Source: Pseudoxanthomonas sp. z9
Lineage (GTDB): Bacteria; Pseudomonadota; Gammaproteobacteria; Xanthomonadales; Xanthomonadaceae
NCBI RefSeq assembly: GCF_006542425.1
Contig: NZ_VFID01000010.1
Location: 1-64,000 of the forward strand
Direction of reading: 5' to 3'
Length of the DNA: 64,000 bases
Positions 49,998 through 58,254 of this stretch are shown piece after piece. The notes under the pieces were generated by a model. That model was not told the origin of the DNA. It did no database searches and was given only the letters and a program-made list of their open reading frames with translations. The position numbers and the translations under genes were made by a program. The stretch's first letter is position 1, and the number at the start of each line of letters is the position of its first letter.

Positions 49998-51223
49998 TTA
50001 GAATTATCGTGGTTGAAGACCAAGCTGAAAAACGTCGCCAGATTCTGGCGCACCTCACGTCCTTAAAAGGAATTGGTTTAGAAAATGTAACTCATGTTGA
50101 TAATGTAATAGATGCAAAACGACTGATTAAGAAATCTAAATTTGATCTTCTAATCCTAGATATTAATGTTCCGAGACGTTCGGACGAAAGTCCATCTCGT
50201 GGTGCTGGACTTGACTTGATAACTTTCATCAAGGGCAATCATCTCGCGATCCCACCCACTTATATCTTCGGGATGACGGCTTACGATGATGAATTTTCCA
50301 ACGCGGCTGTCGAGTTCTCATCTGCGCTTTGGAAACTAGTTAAGTTCTCGCCAGAGGATCATGGATGGAAGGATGCTTTAACCGCCGCGGTAGATTTTTT
50401 GGTTTCTAAAGACCGACCGCCATTTTCGAATGACGGAACTACTTTCCACATAGATGTAGGGTTGGTTGTTGCACTCGATGAAGAGCTTGCGCCATTTAGA
50501 CAGCATTTTGACCATTGGAATGAAATTGAAGTAGCCCATGATCCTGCCCGATATTTTCATGGGCAGATAAAAACTGAGGATCGCACCATCAGCATGATCG
50601 CTGTCGCGTCGCCCCGGATGGGCTTGCCGGCAGCTGCGGTAACTACTACGAAGCTTATCCTCGCATTTCGCCCGCGCTTTATTGTGACTGCGGGAATCTG
50701 TGCCGGCGTCAAGGATAAGACGGCCATCGGCGATCTACTTGTTTCAGATCCATGCTTTGATTGGGGCAGCGGCAAGTGGGTCAAATCCGAAGGTAATGAC
50801 ACTATCTTCAAGCCTGCAGCTTATCCTTGGCGGTTAGATGAATCGCTTCGTAGGGAGATTGCTGTGCTAGGAGGGGATGCGGAGATTCTCAATCAATTGG
50901 CACGTTCATACGATGGGAAGCGACCTCAGAACGTCCCTGCGGTCAGAGTTGACGCAATGGCAAGTGGAGGCTCTGTTCTACAGGCCGAGTCATTGATGGC
51001 AGATATTCGCGCTCAACATAAAAACCTAATTGGTATTGATATGGAGAATTATGGAGTCCTGACTGCAGTCGAGTATTGTGGAGCCCCTCAAGCAAAGGCT
51101 GTTGCGATCAAGTCTGTGTGCGATTTTGGGGATGGCGAGAAGAATGATGACTATCACGGCTACGCGGCACATTTGAGTGCGGCGTTTGTTTGCAAACTAA
51201 TCCTTCAGCTACACGCGAATTGA
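49994..51223 (+). CDS. dtcC: Detocs effector DtcC: receiver fused to nucleoside-phosphorylase-like ATP nucleosidase
   Basis: 409 aa. Receiver domain (~1-135) with E8-D9, phospho-acceptor D56 (LLILDINVPRRSD), T95 and K117 (KLVKFS), all intact. The PNP/MTAN-like domain (~150-409) begins DVGLVVALDEELAPF and has the phosphate/glycine loop TAGICAG (232-238), the substrate-binding MASGGSVLQ and GIDMEN with E351, and the likely catalytic D377 in KSVCDFGDGEKND. In characterised Detocs this domain cleaves ATP to adenine and ribose-5'-triphosphate when phosphorylated, halting the infected cell. Last gene of the operon; translationally coupled to dtcB. Confidence 0.87.
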   Translation: MIRIIVVEDQAEKRRQILAHLTSLKGIGLENVTHVDNVIDAKRLIKKSKFDLLILDINVPRRSDESPSRGAGLDLITFIKGNHLAIPPTYIFGMTAYDDEFSNAAVEFSSALWKLVKFSPEDHGWKDALTAAVDFLVSKDRPPFSNDGTTFHIDVGLVVALDEELAPFRQHFDHWNEIEVAHDPARYFHGQIKTEDRTISMIAVASPRMGLPAAAVTTTKLILAFRPRFIVTAGICAGVKDKTAIGDLLVSDPCFDWGSGKWVKSEGNDTIFKPAAYPWRLDESLRREIAVLGGDAEILNQLARSYDGKRPQNVPAVRVDAMASGGSVLQAESLMADIRAQHKNLIGIDMENYGVLTAVEYCGAPQAKAVAIKSVCDFGDGEKNDDYHGYAAHLSAAFVCKLILQLHAN

Positions 51224-51586
51224 CTTGTTCTGCTCGTCGAAGGGATAGCCTTTGCTAGATCCGACCGCTTACATCAAGCGGCATGGCGACGACCATGACT
51301 CTCATCCTTTCGTACGGTTCCGAGCTGACGCTCACCGGCTCCATTTTGATGTTCGAGAGATCGGGAGCAACAAGGGCGATTTATGTTCCTCTTGTCGTGA
51401 AGATAGGCTAGAACGCCCATGCTTACGCGGAATCTTTCGTCAAGCTCAACGGCGTCTCCTTAAGCTTTATAGCCGGGGATTATCAGACCAACTACATGGC
51501 TCGCGCTCTTCCGCGTTGTGCATCTGAATGGTCCCTATGGTGCTTGCTGGTGCCCACTATCTCTGATACCTGCAGGGGATTCCTTC
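51224..51586. other. Right edge of the island: no intact gene, possible degraded frame
   Basis: 363 bases of intermediate composition. One frame from ATG 51283 gives a 42-residue peptide (MATTMTLILSYGSELTLTG...) ending at TAG 51409-51411 and stays open afterwards for ~55 codons (NAHAYAESFVKLNGVSLSF...), which may be a remnant gene with an in-frame stop. It matches nothing I recognise. No terminator with a T-run was seen after dtcC. Confidence 0.35.
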
Positions 51587-52468
51587 TCAGTGCTGTTTTG
51601 CGGCTTCCTGTTCCTTCAGCGCTTCCTCGAACGCCGCCCTGAAGTCCTTCACCATCGCAGGAAGTACGGCAGGATCAACAAACGCATCCGCCTCCCCCGC
51701 CTCACGCCTGGCCGCCCGCTCCAGCACATCCGCCATCTCTGGGTGGCTGGTCAGCACGATGTCCGCGCGTAGAGCGGCAAGTTTGGCGAAGGTGGCGCGG
51801 TAGTCGTCGGCGATGCCGGGATACGCCTTGTTGCCGACCAGGGTGTTGCCGGCCACGGTAATGCTGCACAAAAACAGCACCTGGCGCGGGGTGCCGCGGT
51901 CGTCCACGGTCATGCTCCAGCTGGTGCAGCCGCGGGTGTGGCCAGGGGTGAGGTGGGCGGTCAGGGTGACGTCGCCGAGGCGGACCTGCTGGCCGTCGCT
52001 GATGACCTCGTCCACCGGGATGGGGTCAAAGGGCATGACGCCGTAGTTGTTGTCGCCTTCGTTCCGGCCGTTCTCCAGCGCCCAGCGGTCGCCTTCGCTG
52101 GCGAGGAAGCGCGCGCCGGTGTCGCGCTTGAGTTGCGCCATGGCACCGACGTGGTCGGCATGGGCGTGGTCGCTGAGCAGCAGTTTGACCTCGCGCAGGG
52201 GCACGCCCAGGCTTTCGATGTTGCGTTCGATCTGGCTGGCGTTCTCGGCCAGGGTGGCGTCGATCAGGATGGCGCCCTCATCTGACTTGATGAGATAGGC
52301 GGCCAGGCCCTGGGTGCCGACGTAGTAGACATTGCCGGCGATGTGGAAGGGTTTGGCCGGTTCCGACCATTCCGGCGGATCGTGCGCCAGGACCGGTTGC
52401 GCCATGGCGCCGGCCACAACCATCGCGAAAATCCATACCACTGAACGAAACCCATAACCTGCGTTCAT
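51587..52468 (-). CDS. Subclass B3 metallo-beta-lactamase
   Basis: 293 aa. Signal peptide to ~residue 28; periplasmic. The metallo-beta-lactamase fold has all B3 zinc ligands: H101, H103, D105 and H106 (SDHAHADHVG), H177 (TPGHTRGCTSW) and H242 (LTSHPEM). S202 in FLCSITVAG takes the place of the cysteine ligand of subclass B1, and GCTSWSM is a B3 hallmark. B3 enzymes hydrolyse penicillins, cephalosporins and usually carbapenems, and are often intrinsic in Xanthomonadaceae relatives (L1 type). High-G+C codon use matches the chromosome, so it is resident rather than part of the adjacent island. Confidence 0.93.
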   Translation of the reverse strand: MNAGYGFRSVVWIFAMVVAGAMAQPVLAHDPPEWSEPAKPFHIAGNVYYVGTQGLAAYLIKSDEGAILIDATLAENASQIERNIESLGVPLREVKLLLSDHAHADHVGAMAQLKRDTGARFLASEGDRWALENGRNEGDNNYGVMPFDPIPVDEVISDGQQVRLGDVTLTAHLTPGHTRGCTSWSMTVDDRGTPRQVLFLCSITVAGNTLVGNKAYPGIADDYRATFAKLAALRADIVLTSHPEMADVLERAARREAGEADAFVDPAVLPAMVKDFRAAFEEALKEQEAAKQH

Positions 52469-52624
52469 GCTCACTGCCAGTCCTCTGTCGGGAAGGACTG
52501 GGACATTGCTCCGGCGGGCTTCGGCGCACAAATGACCAAAACTTGTGCGACGCATGAGTTGTTCTAATGGAAGTGTCGGTACAGGCTGATATCACCCGTG
52601 GGCGATTTTCCTGCACTTCGGATT

Positions 52625-53381
52625 TCAGTCACGTCCCTCTGCCGCGTCGCCGGAGGCGTTGCTCCCGGCCGACTTTCCGGGCGGGAGCGCCTGTTGCTCC
52701 TTGGCGATTTCTTGCAGGTATTGCTTGAACCCGGAAAGCTCGCCGTCAACTTCGAGCGCATCGAGCCGCTCCAGGTAGCTTTGCGTCGTCGTTTCGGCCG
52801 ATCCTTCGGTTGTACTCGCCGAGCAGGTACAGGTTCTTCAGGGTCTCGCCCGGGTCTGCCGACGCCGTCAGGCGCTTCTCGAGCAGGGGAAGCGCCTTCC
52901 TCACATACGCAAGGCTAGTCTCGTTGTCGTCCCGGGTTTCAAACGCCATCAAACGGAAGAAATGGCACCAGAAGTCATCGTCCATTCCTCGCGCCGCATA
53001 GACTTTCTCCGCCCACTTCAGGAGATCCTGCCGGGACTGTGGCGGCGCATTCCGATCGAAGTTGGTCTTGAGCCAGTCCTTCAGGACTGCCCGCTTGGCC
53101 GAATCCAGCTCCGCGAAGTCGTTTCCGAATGCGATGTAGCCGGACGCCGGGTTGAACCAGAGCCAGTTGCTGTCGGTGAATGGCCAGAAGACCTGGTCTG
53201 ACTTCTCCGGCCAGCTGTAGACGTAGCTGCCGGATGACATGGGTTGGTGAACCTTTACGCGCTCGTTCGTGACCGGATCGCGTACCTCACTCTTGGCCCA
53301 GGTGATCGCCCGGGCGGACATGGGCACGATACAGAGCAGGGCTGCGATCAGCAGCGCTTTGGTGCGAATCCAGTGGTGCAT
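52625..53381 (-). pseudogene. Frameshifted gene for an exported helical-repeat protein
   Basis: Starting at ATG 53381 the frame encodes a signal peptide (LLIAALLCIVPMSARA), a body with WPFTDSNWLWFNPASGYIAF, and TPR-like helices to NRRIGRNDDAK; it then ends at 52746 with a short unrelated tail. The natural continuation lies in another frame: YLERLDALEVDGELSGFKQYL and a Gln/Ala-rich end with stop at 52625-52627. A one-base shift near GCAAAGCTACCTGG (about 52775) joins the two halves into ~250 residues. Either a recent mutation or a sequencing error. Function unknown. Confidence 0.75.
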
Positions 53382-53549
53382 GGCGTCCCCTTTTGGCCTG
53401 TTCCCTAGGGCCACGCAGAGCAACGTCCCCAATGCTCCGCGCGTTGTGGGCAGACCTTAACATGGGGCGGCCGGGTACCTGGCGCCGGGTATTCGGCAGC
53501 GGGCTGAATCGCTCGGACAACTGCTCCCGCCAAGCCGGTATGACCGTCT

Positions 53550-54317
53550 CTAATCAGATTCGACGCGTTCGGCCCGTTCACTGACCGCCCCGTTCTCGAA
53601 CACCGCCAGCGTACGCACCCTGCCCGCCGCGTCGCTTTCGAATTCAAAGCGCAGATCGCGCTCCCGGGCGAAGAAGCGGGTTTTCGTCTCCGGATAGAGC
53701 GTGGCCACGAAGTCGCCGGCAGTGAGCTTGAGGTGATCGCCAGCGACGGAAACGAGGATGTCGCCAATCCGTGCCGAGCGGTAGCGGCCCGCGTACGTGG
53801 CGAGCGTCGAGGGGTCGAGTGCGAAGGTGACGGATGGCGGCGTGTAGGGGACCGGCCCGTGGCCGTAGCTCAGTACACGATGCATGCGCCATTGGCCGTC
53901 GGCCAACTTCCAGACGGTGGTGAATTCGGCCTGCCCGTCCAGGTACTCGGGCTTTCCCGCTTCCTGCGCGTAAAAGCGGTGCTTGCCGGAGAGGATGGCA
54001 TAGCCGTCCTTGAGGGGATGGAACACCAGGCTTTCGTCCACCAGTTCGCGTCGCACCCGTAACCGCAGGTCGCCACACACGCCTTTTCGCAGCGACTCAA
54101 TCAAGGCCTCGCGTGAAACCGTCAGGCCGGTCTTGTCGTGGTAGAACTCGACATCGGCCGTGAGCAGGCGGCCCATCTCCTTCATGTCGCAGGCGTTGTA
54201 GGCCTTCCAGAATTGCGTGTCGGCGGCGCGGACCTGTGCTTCGTCGTTCTCGGCCGCATGCAATGCCGCAACAGCCGCGAGGAGCGATGCAGCCAACAGG
54301 AACCTGATCCGCTTCAT
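53550..54317 (-). CDS. Exported NTF2-like (DUF4440) protein
   Basis: 255 aa. Signal peptide to ~residue 21. The NTF2-like domain (~25-150) shows the usual opening VRAADTQFWKAYNACDMKEMGRLLTADVEFYHD and closes with FTTVWKLADGQWRMHRVLSYGHG. A second beta-rich region (~165-255; LATYAGRYRSARIGDILVSVAGDHLKL) resembles the C-terminal lipocalin-like domain attached to some serine hydrolases. Periplasmic; function unknown. Confidence 0.8.
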   Translation of the reverse strand: MKRIRFLLAASLLAAVAALHAAENDEAQVRAADTQFWKAYNACDMKEMGRLLTADVEFYHDKTGLTVSREALIESLRKGVCGDLRLRVRRELVDESLVFHPLKDGYAILSGKHRFYAQEAGKPEYLDGQAEFTTVWKLADGQWRMHRVLSYGHGPVPYTPPSVTFALDPSTLATYAGRYRSARIGDILVSVAGDHLKLTAGDFVATLYPETKTRFFARERDLRFEFESDAAGRVRTLAVFENGAVSERAERVESD

Positions 54318-54378
54318 GGTCCAACGCCTCCGCTTCAGCAGACACGATTGGGCGTTATTCTCGTTCTGGCCTCAAGCG

Positions 54379-54984
54379 TCATAAGTCACGGCCTTGGTGA
54401 ATCCATGCTTCGCGGATCTTCGCCTGCGGCATGGCTCCAAACCCCATGCGCAGGGCGATGAAACTGTCTTTTCCCTGCCATTGGCGGAACACCGCCGCGG
54501 CCACATGCAGGCCGACCAGCGCCGACAGGGTCCAGGCGCCGTAGACGTGCACGTACCAGGCGAGGGCGCGCCCGGTTTCGTCGTCGTGCGGCGGAACGAA
54601 GAACGGGGGCAGCTGGAGTCCGCCGATCAGGGTGCGATCCGCGCCCATCCATACCCAGATGACGTGGCCGCTGATCGGCAGCGCGAGTACCAGCAGGTAG
54701 ATCAGTGCGTGGACGCAGGATCGGATTCGGCGATGCCAGCGTGGGGCATCGCTGTCGTCGGCGGGCACCGGCAAGCGCAGGCGCAGGCCGAGACGCAGGA
54801 TCATCAGGCACAGGATGAGGACACCCAGTTTGAAGTGGAGCGGGAACAGCGCGTCGGAGACCGCGCGCGGCGTCCAGTGCTCGGCCGCGAATCCGAGCAT
54901 CACCTGCACCAGCAGCAGCAGCGCGAGCAGCCAGTGCAGCAGCCGCAGCGCGAGCGGATATCGCCCGGGTGTCTGGGCTTTCAC
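54379..54984 (-). CDS. Cytochrome b561 family membrane protein
   Basis: 201 aa with four membrane helices. The paired haem-ligand histidines are in LRLLHWLLALLL, LFPLHFKLGVL, and HVYGAWTLSALVGLHVAAAV, matching CybB-type b561. It probably moves electrons between the quinone pool and a periplasmic partner. The start is GTG at 54984, overlapping the dioxygenase stop by four bases (GTGA). The coupled partner is a lipoprotein dioxygenase, suggesting joint action at the inner membrane. Confidence 0.88.
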   Translation of the reverse strand: MKAQTPGRYPLALRLLHWLLALLLLVQVMLGFAAEHWTPRAVSDALFPLHFKLGVLILCLMILRLGLRLRLPVPADDSDAPRWHRRIRSCVHALIYLLVLALPISGHVIWVWMGADRTLIGGLQLPPFFVPPHDDETGRALAWYVHVYGAWTLSALVGLHVAAAVFRQWQGKDSFIALRMGFGAMPQAKIREAWIHQGRDL

Positions 54985-55652
54985 GGGGTACAGCCCGGAT
55001 AACCGGGAATGTTGCGGCCAAGCACGATGTCGCGGGTTGCCTGCCATCCATCCACGACGCGTTCCGGCGTGACGATGCCGGAACCGCCGCGTCCCCGATC
55101 CATCTTGCGTGCCACGGCGGGGGTGAGGTGCGGGTCGTCGCGGAACAGCACGTCGTCGATGTAGTACAGGGCGCAGCCGGTCTCGATGACGTACAGGTGG
55201 ATGTGCTGCGGCATCCGCGTGCCCGGATAGCTGCCGGGGCGGATGGTGAGGAAGGCGTAGCGGCCGTCGGCATCGGTGGTGGCCCAGGCGCGCAACCGGC
55301 CGTGGGCGCGGATGCCGGGATCCGTTTCCGATTTCTCGCCCGGATAAACGCCCTGCCGGTTGGTCTGGTGCGCGTACACGATCACGCCCGGGCGCGGCCG
55401 CCCCTGCGCGTCGGTCACTCGCCCGCTCAGGCGCAGGCGTTCGCCGGGTTCGGTTTCGGGCGCCAGTCGTGCTTGCGACGGCGGCGCGGCGGGCAGGCCG
55501 ATCAGGGGCACGTCGCAGTCTTCGCAGGGCAGCCCGACCACCGGCGTGGTGCCGGCATCGGCCCGGTCACAGGCGGCCAGCAGGAGAAACAGGGCCGAGA
55601 CTCGCGCGGCGTCCGCGGCAAGGCTCAAGATGGGGGGCAACGGGTGCGGCAT
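54981..55652 (-). CDS. Lipoprotein intradiol ring-cleavage dioxygenase-like protein
   Basis: 223 aa. Lipoprotein signal (LFLLLAACDRA). The catalytic fold of protocatechuate 3,4-dioxygenases follows: RVTDAQGRPRPGVIVYAHQT, then QGVYPGE (first Tyr ligand), RPGSYPG (second Tyr) and MPQHIHLYV (two His ligands of Fe3+). Classical members are cytoplasmic; this one is predicted to be exported and membrane-anchored, so its substrate may be an extracellular phenolic or catechol. GGAG lies eight bases before the ATG. Divergent from the ECF sigma gene. Confidence 0.83.
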   Translation of the reverse strand: MPHPLPPILSLAADAARVSALFLLLAACDRADAGTTPVVGLPCEDCDVPLIGLPAAPPSQARLAPETEPGERLRLSGRVTDAQGRPRPGVIVYAHQTNRQGVYPGEKSETDPGIRAHGRLRAWATTDADGRYAFLTIRPGSYPGTRMPQHIHLYVIETGCALYYIDDVLFRDDPHLTPAVARKMDRGRGGSGIVTPERVVDGWQATRDIVLGRNIPGYPGCTP

Positions 55653-55701
55653 GGGTGCGCTCCGGGTGGATTCGCCGATGAAGAGCGGGTTTCCCGTGGC
55701 G

Positions 55702-55729
55702 GTGTTAACCCCGTCCGTCGTGTTAACAC
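55702..55729. promoter_or_regulatory. Twin GTGTTAAC sites in the sigma/dioxygenase divergent region
   Basis: GTGTTAAC occurs at 55702-55709 and 55720-55727, start-to-start 18 bases; the second extends to the palindrome GTGTTAACAC. They stand out in otherwise GC-rich DNA between the dioxygenase operon and the ECF sigma gene. They may be promoter elements read by this sigma factor or binding sites of a repressor. Confidence 0.45.
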
Positions 55730-55778
55730 TTTGGCCGCGGCCCTCCTCTACTTCCAGGTTCTCCGGATTTGCCAGGAC

Positions 55779-56330
55779 ATGAAGGCCGCGACACCGCCCC
55801 AGGACATCGCCCGGCAAGTACACGCGGCCCAGCGCGGGTCGCAGGCGGCATTCGCCTGGCTGTATCGCGGTTTCGCGCCGCTGGTGCACGCCATCCATCT
55901 GGGCATGACCTCGCGTGCGCGGGCGGAGGAGCTGACCCAGGAAACCTTCGCCATCGCCTTCGGCAAGCTGGACCAGCTGCGCGAGCCGGAACGCTTCGGC
56001 CCGTGGATCGCGATGATCGCGCGGCGCACCCGACCGGCGGCGACCGTCGAGGAACGGGAACTGGCGGATGCGGACGAACCGGCCTGGCCGGGATCCGGAC
56101 CCGAATCGATGGCACAGGCGAGCGAGGCCTTGCGCGCGATCCGGCAGCTGCCCGAAGCCTATCGCGAGACGCTGATCCTGCGGTTGGTCGAAGGCTTGAG
56201 CGGCCCTGAGATCGCACAGCTCACCGGACTGACGCCGCAGTCGGTGCGGGTGAATCTTCATCGCGGCATGGGCCGGCTGCGCGACGCGCTGGGCATTACG
56301 TCCCGGCAAGAGGAGATGACCGATGACTGA
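55779..56330 (+). CDS. ECF-type RNA polymerase sigma factor
   Basis: 183 aa. Region 2 (~20-75; AFAWLYRGFAPLVHAIHLG, EELTQETFAIAFGKLDQL) and region 4 (~118-172; LPEAYRETLILRLVEGLSGPEIAQLTGLTPQSVRVNLHRGMGRLRD) are clear and separated by a short acidic linker. It overlaps the FecR-like gene by eight bases, so that protein is probably its anti-sigma or signal-transmitting partner. No TonB-dependent receptor lies downstream, unlike classical FecI-FecR systems. Confidence 0.92.
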   Translation: MKAATPPQDIARQVHAAQRGSQAAFAWLYRGFAPLVHAIHLGMTSRARAEELTQETFAIAFGKLDQLREPERFGPWIAMIARRTRPAATVEERELADADEPAWPGSGPESMAQASEALRAIRQLPEAYRETLILRLVEGLSGPEIAQLTGLTPQSVRVNLHRGMGRLRDALGITSRQEEMTDD

Positions 56331-57327
56331 GAAACCCGATCCGCTGTGGGATCCGGATCTGCCCGGCGATCCGGATCTCGAACGCCTGGCATCGGCGCTG
56401 GGCGCGTATCGCCATGTGCCCAGGACCGATGTGGTCTGGTCGAAGCCGCGTCCCTCGCGGGTGGGCGGGCGCAGACGCCGTATCGTCTTCGCCGTTGCCG
56501 CGACGCTGGCCGCATGCGCGATCGGCATCGCGACATGGCTGCCGTGGCGCCTGCAATGGAGCGATCAGCGGCAGTGGACGATCGAAACGGACGCCCAGGC
56601 TTTGCCGAAAACTTGGGCCGTCGGCCAGACGCTGGCGACTCCAACCGATCAGTCGGCCACGATCCGGGTTGCGCGCATCGGCCGGATGGAGATCCTGCCG
56701 GGCACGCGGATCACGCTCTCGGACACGCGCAGCGGACACCATCGCCTCGACCTGCTGGAAGGCCGCGTGCGTGCACGCATCTGGGCGCCGCCCGGCTATT
56801 TCGGCATCGCGACGGGCGCCAGCGAAACCGTCGATCTGGGCTGCGAGTTCGACATGAATCGCAACGCGCGTGGCGAAGGAACCATCCACGTCACCAGCGG
56901 CTGGATCATGCATCGGGTGAACGGGCAGGAGACGCTGGTGCCGGCGGGCTCGACGCTCGGCTTCAACGAACAGCGCAGTGGCATTCCGCTTGCGACCACC
57001 GCGACGGGCAAGTTCGCGAGCGCGGTCGAGCGCCTGGACCTGGCGATGTCGGAGGGAAACCGCGCATCCGGCATCGAGGCGGTCGTCGCCCAGAAGGCCA
57101 CCGCATCGGACCGCTTCACCTTGCTCACCCTGCTCACCCGCTATCCGGCACTCGCGTCCGGCCCGATCTATCCCCGGCTGGCCACGATGTTCGACGGGCC
57201 CGCGTCCGATCCCAATCACCGCGAAGCCTGGCAGCACGGCAGCGTGCACGCCATGAACCTGTGGTGGGAACAGATTCCGCGCCCGCCCAAGGCGTGGTGG
57301 CTCAACTGGCGGGATGCGTTGGGGTGA
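56323..57327 (+). CDS. FecR-like protein, probable anti-sigma partner
   Basis: 334 aa. A short basic cytoplasmic part (~1-50) precedes one membrane helix (~51-72, VFAVAATLAACAIGIATWLPW) and a periplasmic FecR domain (~85-190; MEILPGTRITLSDTRSGHHRLDLLEGRVRARIWAPPG, then DLGCEFDMN). A helical C-terminal part (~225-334) is not part of the FecR domain. The layout suits transmission of an envelope signal to the coupled sigma factor. Confidence 0.86.
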   Translation: MTEKPDPLWDPDLPGDPDLERLASALGAYRHVPRTDVVWSKPRPSRVGGRRRRIVFAVAATLAACAIGIATWLPWRLQWSDQRQWTIETDAQALPKTWAVGQTLATPTDQSATIRVARIGRMEILPGTRITLSDTRSGHHRLDLLEGRVRARIWAPPGYFGIATGASETVDLGCEFDMNRNARGEGTIHVTSGWIMHRVNGQETLVPAGSTLGFNEQRSGIPLATTATGKFASAVERLDLAMSEGNRASGIEAVVAQKATASDRFTLLTLLTRYPALASGPIYPRLATMFDGPASDPNHREAWQHGSVHAMNLWWEQIPRPPKAWWLNWRDALG

Positions 57328-57382
57328 TGGGAGCACGCCATTCGATGAAGAAATCCCCCTCCAATAAGGTATCGAGCACTGC

Positions 57383-57766
57383 CTAGTTGCCCGATGCAGG
57401 CGGGGGCATGGTGGCCCCTGTCTCCTTGATCAGGGCATCGACGTCATCCTGTGTCATGGACTTGAGCTCATCAAAAGCAGCAGCGGTGTACTTCTTGTCT
57501 CCATTGCCTTCGCCGTAGAGCTGCAACTGACCATCTTTCGGCGTGAACATGAAAAAGAAATCTTTTCCAGGATTGGAAGAATCCGTGTAGATCACCACCG
57601 TCTTCTTGTCGGAGCAGGCGTACACGACCCATTCGGTCCCACCATAGGTCCTTTGGAGCGGGCCTATGTCGCATTGCAGCGGCGCGACCTGATCATCCGC
57701 CTGCGCGGGCGCAAGGGGCACAAATGCGAATGACATGACCAACACTGAAACATGAAACTTCCTCAT
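57383..57766 (-). CDS. Small exported protein
   Basis: 127 aa. Signal peptide to ~residue 23 (FVPLAPAQADD). Two cysteines (LQCDIG and YACSDKK) probably form a disulphide. Body with KTVVIYTDSSNPGKDFFFMF and a Pro/Ala tail. No family recognised. The ATG at 57766 has AGGAG nine bases upstream, placed inside the end of the upstream membrane-protein gene. Third gene of a run of three. Confidence 0.68.
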   Translation of the reverse strand: MRKFHVSVLVMSFAFVPLAPAQADDQVAPLQCDIGPLQRTYGGTEWVVYACSDKKTVVIYTDSSNPGKDFFFMFTPKDGQLQLYGEGNGDKKYTAAAFDELKSMTQDDVDALIKETGATMPPPASGN

Positions 57767-57771
57767 GCCGC

Positions 57772-58254
57772 TCAACTCCTGGATTGACCCGACAAGCGAA
57801 CGGGTGCCGGATTGAGTTGATGCTCAGGGCTCATGAACCGGTGCGTCCAGTAGAACGCCAGCCCGGAGAACCCGCCCACCAGCGACGCAACAAGAAGAAA
57901 AGCAAATGCAATGCCCACCTCGCCGGCCGAGATTGAGCCCCAAAATGCGGACGCCAGCAAGATCAGCGGCAGCGGGCTGGCCGCAATGGCACCCGCCACG
58001 AACGCGGGGACGGCTCTGAACATGCGTTTGTGGACAAGGAACAGGCCCACCGGAAGACCGACGATCACGACGTAGGGGAGGCAAACGGCGAAAGCGAGAA
58101 AGACCATGACGCCGAAATCGCCCCGGATAAGAGGCGCGTGCGGCCCGGCACCCCACGCTAGCGCGGCCAGCAGGCACGCTGCCATGGCCGAGCAGCTGAA
58201 TGTGGCAACGGATAGGGCGAGTGCTTCCCTCACGGTCCTGATATCAAGATGCAT
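57772..58254 (-). CDS. Uncharacterised membrane protein
   Basis: 160 aa with four hydrophobic segments (~13-35, ~47-70, ~82-105 and ~112-138). No family recognised. Its ATG shares one base with the stop of the upstream small gene (TGATG), so translation is coupled. It probably forms an operon with its two small neighbours. Confidence 0.68.
   Translation of the reverse strand: MHLDIRTVREALALSVATFSCSAMAACLLAALAWGAGPHAPLIRGDFGVMVFLAFAVCLPYVVIVGLPVGLFLVHKRMFRAVPAFVAGAIAASPLPLILLASAFWGSISAGEVGIAFAFLLVASLVGGFSGLAFYWTHRFMSPEHQLNPAPVRLSGQSRS

Larger units (their letters stand above)
45740..51570. other. Low-G+C island carrying the Detocs-type system
   Basis: Base composition drops sharply from the ~two-thirds G+C of the flanks to about half from ~45740 and rises again at ~51570, just past the 3' end of the B3 metallo-beta-lactamase gene. 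Codon use in the three genes inside (many A- or T-ending codons) is unlike that of all neighbours. No integrase, transposase, tRNA or clear direct repeat was found at the edges. The simplest reading is a horizontally acquired defence cassette inserted between the SymE-like gene and the beta-lactamase gene. Confidence 0.8.
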
